A stretch of 64,000 nucleotides of DNA from Hordeum vulgare subsp. vulgare (taxonomy: Eukaryota > Streptophyta > Magnoliopsida > Poales > Poaceae), in contig NC_058520.1 of the NCBI RefSeq assembly GCF_904849725.1, positions 532,136,083 to 532,200,082 on the forward strand, written 5' to 3'. Position 1 is the first letter of the stretch. Each line of letters opens with the position of its first letter. The notes beneath the pieces are model-generated. The model did no database searches and was not told where the DNA came from. It worked only from the letters and a program-made list of their open reading frames with translations. Shown one piece after another: positions 57,153 to 64,000 of the stretch. A program made the translations under genes and the position numbers.

Positions 57153-60100
57153 TGTAACATCCCAAATTTCGGAATGTTAATATAATTATTAGATTGTTTG
57201 TTTGTTTGTTTGAGTGATTGAAACTTGAGTGAAATTTGAAACTTTTAAAAACTTTTGAATGAGAGAGAATAAAATGACTTTCCCCTTTTTCCTGTGAATT
57301 CAAATTCATCGATTTAAAATCAATGAGAGGAGATAGCATGATTTCTTCAACTATAAAAAACTTGAATCAAGGTGGCATTGGAATTCCTTTCGATTTTGCT
57401 TTGCATTTTGTTTCTTCCTCACTCACGAAATGCCGGGAACAATACTTTTTCAAACAAGAGAAAAAGAGAGGAGGAACATGACCCTCCAAACCCGGAGATA
57501 TTCTTTGAAATATTTGAGCCATGAAACCCAAGATTTATTTGAGAAAATATTTGCAAAAAAAATAAAGCATTTTGGGAATTTTCTGAAAAAACATTTTTTT
57601 AGTTTTTATTTTAGCCGTGGAAAAATGTCCACATTTAGATTTTATTTTTCTGATAATTTTAGTATATAAAAACTATTTATTCCGAATTTATTTGGTTTCC
57701 TTTTTATCGTTTACTTTCCGGTTTTTGAAAATAGGAAATAAATCGCATTATTTGGAAACTTTCGCTAGCCCATTATTGCAAAATCGAATCTCGCCCATCC
57801 TCGTCGTCCCCTTCCTCTCGCACCTTCCTTCTGTGCACGGTAGTTTCCATGGCAGGGAAGACCAAGATCCCCACCTTCCCGATCCCCCTCTCCCTTCCGT
57901 CCGCGAGCCACCTCGCCCACCTATAAATACCGGGGCACCGACCGCACCCCATCCCCCCCCCCCTACCGTCACGAACCGCTGCCTCCTCCTCCCCCTGCGG
58001 AGCTCGCCGGAGCCGGCCACAGGAAACTTCCTGGCGCCATTCCCCACCCCTGCTGCGCCACCTCCAGCCCCCCGTGGCACCTCCAGCACCTTCCCTACCC
58101 CGCCCCCACTCTCCTCCGTCGCCTCCACCTCCCCACCGCTGCTCCTCCTCACCCCCCCCCTGACGCTCCTCCTTGCCCCAGGAGCCCCTGGAGCCTCGCC
58201 GCCACCCCCCTCCGTCGCCCGCACCCTCCTCCGCCGCCCCACCCTCGCCGGCGACCTCGCCCCTCGCCGGAGTGCCCCCTCCTCGCCGCTGCTCCTCCTT
58301 GCCATCGTGCCACCTCTGTAGCACGAGGTAACTCCCTCTCCTTTCTGTTTTTTAATTTTGTTTTACTTTCTACCGTCAGACCTTTAGTCAACACATTAGA
58401 TTAGATCATAATACCTCTTCGGTTTTTAACCAAAAACCGAAACGGTTTTTCTTTGCTTATAGTTTAGCCGGAGGACTTTCGTTATATAGTGGCCATTTGC
58501 TAGTTAGCGGTAGCAGCGAACGGTTTTTCATCAAATCAGATCGTGCCACGTCATCGGTTCTCTTTTTTATTTTTATTCTGAAACAGAGAGAGTTTCAACT
58601 TTCTTTTGCTCATAACTTTTAATCCATAACTCCAATGGAGTTGAAACTTGTTCCAGTAGATCACAATTTTACTGTAGTTTTCAAAAACATATTATTTGTG
58701 TATGTTTTGAAATTTTCAAATTTGAATTAGATCACATTTAGTTTAAACCTTGTTTTGTTTATTCTGGGAGTTTAAAAATAGATTTTAATTTAATTCTTTT
58801 TGCTACTGATCACTAGTGATCTTATTTATCAGTGGTAAAAATTTCAAAATTGTTTGAGTATTTTAACTCATTATTTCAAGTGAAACAGTTTCTGTTTCAC
58901 TTCTTTTTAGGATTTTGACTATAGCTCTCTCTTTAGTTGTTTTTAAAGTATTTTCTTTTTGTTTCAAAAATATTATGTTTTGTTTCTGTTATTTAATAGT
59001 AGATTTGCAACACGTTTTTATTTTTATTTTATTTGTTATCAAGAAAATCAATTCTAGTTCCCTAATAACTTGCAATTGATTTCTCTACTGTTTCAACTCC
59101 CGTTTGGAAATACTTTCAAATAGTTTTGTGAAAATACTCTATTTTATCTTGGTTAAATTTATGTCTTAGTTTTCTGTTATTTAATGTTTTATTTTCAGTT
59201 AGAACAAAAAAACTATTTAGTGTTTGATGTAGTAGAAGACTCCTAGTTTTAGTTGAAGTTTCTTTCGGATTCTTATTAGCTCTCTCTTTTGTTTTGATTG
59301 CTAGAATGATTGCTAGTATGAGTGCTTATGTGAATGATATGTTTGATATATAGATTCCATCGGAGAGTGACGAATAGTCTATCAAGTTATTTCTCGAGAA
59401 CGATAATTCTTCTTCATCAACCTCACCAGGCAAGTCATTTGATCATGTATCACCTATGTTGTATGCATCGTAGTTCTACCATCCTATACCCAATTGCATG
59501 CTGAGTAGGTACTTGGAAATTATGGTTACATATTGTAGTATCATGTGGTAGGCACCCAACAACCCCGTTACTTGGCCCGGGACGACAAATTTCATATTGC
59601 TATGCTTGAGTAGACGGGATTCTAGTTGAGTGCATATCACGAGTGATGCGAGAATAATTTAATAACCAAGACCGGTTAAGTCAAGATTTTCAAGTCCTCG
59701 TGATGCAATGCAACTCTGGGTGAAGGACGGTTGATCGGCTCCCTGGAGAAACCAGTGGATGACCCGGATGCATGGAGACGTGCCATGACATCTTGTGGAA
59801 AGCTTCACCCAGGCTCAAAGAGACGGACGGATATTTTCAAGACCCAAGGCTTACCTGCACAGTCACAAGTCATTATGGGCTCTGGCTTGGTTGGACAACG
59901 CGGCGACTCTGGACAGGCGGTGCTAGCAGATGTAGAAGAACGGTAAAATTGGATGGGCACCGACAGGGATTCAGAGGGACCCATTGAAAGACCATGTTTT
60001 GATCATCCGGTCTTCAAACACCCTGAAGTGCGAGGACATATGCGAACAAATCTTGTGGGGAACGTGTGCAAAATTCTGCAGAGTACTCAAACCTAATCGA

Positions 60101-60686
60101 TTAGCCATGCCCACGGTCATGGACAACTTGAGCCAAAGGAACTGAAGTTATCTGAAATTCTCAACACTTTTATATAATATTCATGTGGGTAATATTGATA
60201 ACTTGGGTATGAGAACTGGTTGGTGGAACCATCTCATTAACAACGAACAACGTAGTAATATTTTGCTTTTAGCCCCTCTATTGTTGTAGGAGAAAACTTT
60301 GCTTTTCCGCTAAAAACTTATAGCCCCACCTGCCATATATGCATATAGAATAGATGATTACTTTTCACCTCTCTCTTATGTGACTTCCCGGCATATTCAA
60401 TATGCTGACCTACACGGCTGCAACGCCTTATGTTGCAGATATTTTTCTTCGACGAGTAAGAGTACGAATCAGGGTTACGGTCTACACTCAACTTGCCGTT
60501 GGTGTTTATTGGGACTCCACTCCCTTGACTGTTACCGCTGAGATTTTAAGGTATATATCAGTTTTACGTTATTTACATGTGATTCCACTTTGATATATAC
60601 ATTGATGTATTGTGTGTGCCAGCATACTGATCCAGGGATGGCACAGATACACAGAGGCTTGACTCGTTTTGAGTCGGGTCGCTACA
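57153..60686 (+). repeat. 3' LTR of gag-only element (3534 bp)
   Basis: Collinear with the 5' LTR with scattered substitutions and small indels, for example the segments equivalent to 53041-53060 versus 60037-60050. Ends GGTCGCTACA, then target duplication GAAGA. Confidence 0.93.
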
Positions 60687-60691
60687 GAAGA

Positions 60692-62690
60692 GTAATAAGG
60701 TTATCAAACTTCACTTCCACGTATCACCATGGAGAACTCAAACCTAGGCACGAAATGCAATGGCAAGGGCACACGGAGTGCCCAAGTGCTTCTCTCTCAA
60801 ATCCCACAACAACAACTAATGATATAGAATAAAATAAGAGGAAGAACGTAGAAGAACACGAAGAACTCAAAGATCTAGATCCAAGGAGTTTCCCTCACAT
60901 AGAGGAGAATGTGATTGGTGGAAATGTGGATCTAGATCTCCTCTCTCTTTTCCCTCAAGAACTAGCAAGAATCATTGGAGGGATTTAGAGTTAGCAAGCT
61001 CGAATAAGGTTAACAATGGGGGGGGCAAAACAAGCTCAAAGGATGGGGTTCAATGGGGAAGAAGAACCCCTTTTATAGGAATGGAAAAAATCCAACCATT
61101 ACCCCCTCAACCCGCACATGAGTGGTACTACTGCTCCGGGGAGTGGTACTACCACTAGGGCGGCTGAGGAAGCTAGCCAGAGCGAAGGCACAACAAGTGA
61201 TAGTACTACCGGAGCGATATTACCGCTCGTAGGAGCGGTAGTACCTCGCCCTACTGCCGCTCATGGTAGCATAGGGTTCTAGAGAATAGAAAAGTAGTAG
61301 GTAGTAGCGAGCGGTAGTACCGCCTTAGGGCGGTACTACCACTGACTACTACTGCGCAAACCTTCTGCTAAAACGGGGAAACAGAAGGTTAGCCGATAGT
61401 ACAGAGCGGTACTACCGCGCCATGACGGTACTACCGCGCCAGGACGGTACTACAGCTTACAACCTACCAAAACCAGAACAAGAAACAGATGAACGTAGGA
61501 ACACCATAACTGCCATAACTTCTCCATACGAGCTTCAAATTGAACAAACTTAAGCTTGTTGGATTCAGGATGACAAGAGCTATCTTAAGAAGAGGCAGTA
61601 TAAAAATGCTAATGATATAGAGATGTGAAACCTCTATGAATGAAGAACTCGCAAAAACTCCAACATCAAAAACATCATAGAAGATGCATATGGAGTCCGT
61701 TTTTGATGAACTCAAGATTGTCATGAAGATGACCATAAGCTCTAAAACTCACACACAGAAACACGAAGCAAGAACCAAGAAAGATGATGATGCGAAGAAT
61801 GCAATGGTTTGAGCTCTTAACAAATGATACTATCAAGCTACTCACTTGATAGCCCTCCTTGATAGTACGACAATTGATCCTATAACCCAGTCTCCCCACT
61901 ACCACCATGAGACTGGTAAAATAGAAAACCTATCAGGGGCAAACCTTTGCCTTGCGCATAGTCCACTTGAGATAGATGATGACGATGTTGTCCTCCTCAA
62001 GATGGACCACCTTTCTTGATTGCGCCGGCTCGATGAAGACTAGTAGATTGCTCCCCCGTACTTCACTATGGGTCAGCCATTCTTCATCACATCTTCACAA
62101 GTCCATTCCGACCATAGTGGACGGCAAGCTTCAAGCATGATCTCTTCATGACACTCCACTTGAACTTGCACACCGAATCTTCCATGGGTCGAATGAGATC
62201 TTCCTCTGGATGCAAGCCCATGGAAACACACCTAACCCCACCTAGAACTCTCACAAAGATCACGAGTCAATACACAAATCGTAATGGACAGTGCTTACCA
62301 TACCATGGGATCACTTGATCCCTCTCGTTACATCTTGCACGCTTCGTGTGCTGCTCAACTTGATTCACTCTTTGACTTAGTCTTGATCAACCTTGTGTCT
62401 TTATGACCAATCTTTGGATAAAACCTTGAGTACCACCTTGGTCATCAAATAAACTCCTTGAAGCCAACAGATGGACTTCAAGAAGTGCATATGTACAAAT
62501 CCTTCGAATATAACTCAATGCAACCATTAGTCCATAGGGATTGTCATCAATTACCAAAAACACATATGGAGAAATATGCTCTAATAATGTTTCATCACCT
62601 CGAGGAGGTACGGGTTGATGACCTTCTCGAAGAACTTGTCCTTGGATGAGCTTGGTGTCATCATGGCGATCTAGATTTGTCAAAAAAATA
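60692..62690 (+). mobile_element. Probable CACTA transposon DNA, right part
   Basis: Continues the sequence broken at 50152. Mostly non-coding, with short diverged inverted motifs at 61121-61460 and a long tract (61800-62600) that I recall as common in Triticeae CACTA elements. No transposase and no CACTA terminus were found, so this assignment is tentative. The right border, near 62690, is judged from the change into Athila-like sequence. Confidence 0.5.
61121..61460. repeat. Cluster of GCGGTACTACCGC-type inverted motifs
   Basis: At least ten variants of GGTACTACCGC or GCGGTAGTACCGC in both orientations, for example near 61200-61250, 61305-61345 and 61400-61455. Many are self-complementary. 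Such clusters resemble the subterminal repeats of CACTA elements, which bind transposase. Confidence 0.7.
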
Positions 62691-64000
62691 GCCCGAAACA
62701 AGAACAGAGGAAAATCTCGCGATGCGATAGACAAAACAACCAAGAGTATATATAATGTTTTTTTCTGGACTAGAATACGTGCTTGGGAAGAAGTCGGAGT
62801 CCGGGAGGCACACGAGGGCCCCACAAGCCATCAGGGAGTTGCGAGGGGGCGCCCTGTTGGCTTGTGCCTCCCTCATGGGTCCCCTGGACTCCTTTTTATT
62901 TTTTTCATTTTTCTAAAATACCAAAACCAATAGAAAATATATTTTTGGAATTTTTGTAGTCGTTTTACTTACCGCACCATGTACCTACCCTTTTCAGATT
63001 TTTGGAGTGTTCCAGAAAACTTCCTTTATGTGCTCTTTGGTTGTTATGACTTGGATGATATTAGTCTCCTCGTTAATGGGTACACCTGAAATATAATGTT
63101 TGATTCTTTGCCCATTCACCACTCGCGGGTTTTTACCTTCAAAGTTATTAATTTTTATGGCACACGAGCGATAGACCACCTCGACAACATAGGGTCCTTC
63201 CCATTTGGGGAGGAGTTTACCTTCAAAGAATCTGAAATGAGAATCGTACAAAATCACTAGGTCTCCTACGTTGAATTCTCCTTTTTGAATTCTCTTGTCA
63301 TGCCATCTTTTAACTTTCTGTTTAAATAACTTCGCATTTTCATAAGCTTGCATCCTCCATTCATCTAATGAGCTAATACCAAATAACCTCTTTTCACTGG
63401 CAAGTTTGAAATAATAATTAAGTTCTTTAATTTCCCAAGAAGCTTTATGTTCTAGGTCAAGAGGTAAATGACAAGCTTTTCCATAGACCATTTTTTGTGA
63501 GGACATCCCCATAGGTTTCTTATAGGCAGTCCTATAGGCCCAAAGAGCATCATCTAGTTTCTTAGACAGTTTCTTCCTCGATCTATTGACAATCTTTTGC
63601 AAGATTAATTTTATTTTGCGATTGCTCAGCTCAAGTTGGCCACTATATTGAGGTTGATAAGGTGATGAAATCCTATGGTTAACATCATGTTTATCTAGAA
63701 GTTTACGGAAAGCACCATGAATAAAATGTGAACCACCATCAGTCATCCAGTATCTGGGGACTCCAGACCTCAGAAACATAATGTCCTTAAGCATTTTAAT
63801 AGAAGTGTTATGATCAGCACTACTAGTTGGAATAGCTTCTGACCATTTAGTAACGTAATCAATGCCAACTAAAATATGAGTGCATCCATTAGAGGAAGGA
63901 AAAGGTCCCATAAAATCAAAGCCCATACATCAAATGGTTCAATAGAGAGTGAATAATTCATAGGCATTTCCTGACGTTTACCAATATAACCAAATCTTTT
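62690..64000 (-). mobile_element. Athila-clade Gypsy element D, 3' part of pol, continues beyond the window
   Basis: Minus-strand integrase with about 300 bp of downstream spacer (GGGCCCCACAAGCC, GGCTTGTGCCTCCC) and then a change to the probable CACTA DNA. No 3' LTR is visible, so the left end is truncated. The rest of pol lies to the right. Confidence 0.8.
62994..63926 (-). pseudogene. Athila integrase, core and C-terminus
   Basis: Open for 310 codons. FDFMGPFPSSNGCTHILVGI gives the first Asp; VPRYWMTDGGSHF the second; YSGQLELSNRKIKLILQKI the Glu. DDALWAYRTAYKKPMGMSSQ, VYGKACHLPLDLEHKASWEI, LPKWEGPYVVEVVY and VNGQRIKHY follow, all typical of the Athila clade. The full catalytic triad is kept. 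Upstream, the frame is broken near 63920: the preceding residues (MNYSLSIEPFDVW) read in another frame, indicating a one-base deletion. It would insert cDNA into host DNA and is the only enzyme remnant of an Athila-type pol in the window. Confidence 0.9.

Larger units (their letters stand above)
50153..60686 (+). mobile_element. Complete gag-only (LARD-like) LTR retrotransposon with 3.5-kb LTRs
   Basis: 10,534 bp with LTRs at 50153-53692 (3540 bp) and 57153-60686 (3534 bp) and perfect 5-bp target duplications GAAGA (50148-50152, 60687-60691). An iMet-type primer-binding site follows the first LTR. The 3.46-kb interior has a gag ORF and a second unidentified ORF but no protease, RT, RNase H or integrase. 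This layout (long LTRs, no pol) fits the LARD class of non-autonomous elements. LTRs start TGTAACATCCCAAATTTCGG. I do not know the family name. Gypsy affinity is inferred from the gag. Confidence 0.93.

Noticed and set aside
62387..62824. 145-codon minus-strand ORF near the probable CACTA/Athila border
   Set aside because: No domain recognised; it crosses an apparent element boundary, so it is probably a chance ORF.

Overview
This window looks like intergenic DNA from a large grass genome, most likely a Triticeae species (wheat, Aegilops, barley or rye). I found no intact host gene, rRNA, tRNA or CRISPR array. Nearly every base can be assigned to a retrotransposon or a probable CACTA transposon. 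The organism call rests on LTR termini, primer-binding sites and polyprotein motifs that I recognise as the BARE-1/WIS/Angela Copia group, Athila-clade Gypsy elements of the kind common in Triticeae, and a Tat-clade Gypsy element. Family names are from memory and were not searched.

Layout. (1) 1-4977: 3' part of an Angela-like Copia element (+), inserted in the 3' LTR of a non-autonomous Athila-like element A (-), which spans 4978-12996 and beyond the left edge. (2) 12997-32754: a decayed Tat-type Gypsy element (-). Its gag-protease-RT lies at 29618-32754, RT end/RNase H/integrase at 20203-22781, a tandem-repeat array at 19003-20110, and an antisense intron-containing ORF with its own TATA box at 13250-15387. 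It is split by a truncated Athila-like element B (+, 15647 to about 18995) and a complete non-autonomous Athila-like element C (-, 22782-29617). (3) 32755-36820: 3' half of an Angela-like element (-), joined head-to-head through shuffled integrase filler (36821-36960) to the 3' half of a second Angela-like element (+, 36961-49915). That second half carries a full-length, little-decayed BARE-1-type element (-, 38033-46971; target duplication GTATA). (4) 49916-50152 and 60692 to about 62690: probable CACTA DNA with GCGGTACTACCGC-type repeats, split by a complete 10.5-kb gag-only LTR element (+, 50153-60686; target duplication GAAGA). (5) About 62690-64000: integrase end of an autonomous-type Athila element (-).

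How the parts relate. Only the BARE-1-type copy has a nearly complete gag-protease-integrase-RT-RNase H polyprotein, broken by one visible frameshift. The Athila-like A and C and the gag-only element keep gag (or gag-protease) remnants, primer-binding sites and LTRs but no reverse transcriptase or integrase, so they would have depended on enzymes supplied in trans. The nesting gives a relative insertion order: Tat before Athila A/B/C; Athila A before Copia 1; the + Copia half before BARE-1; CACTA before the gag-only element.

The most notable items are the head-to-head Copia fusion with templated filler, the antisense promoter-bearing gene and the satellite-like array in the Tat 3' region, the triplicated primer-binding site in element C, and the gag-only element with six zinc knuckles, an intron-like leader inside its LTR and a second unidentified ORF. 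I did not find convincing evidence of a new non-transposon system.
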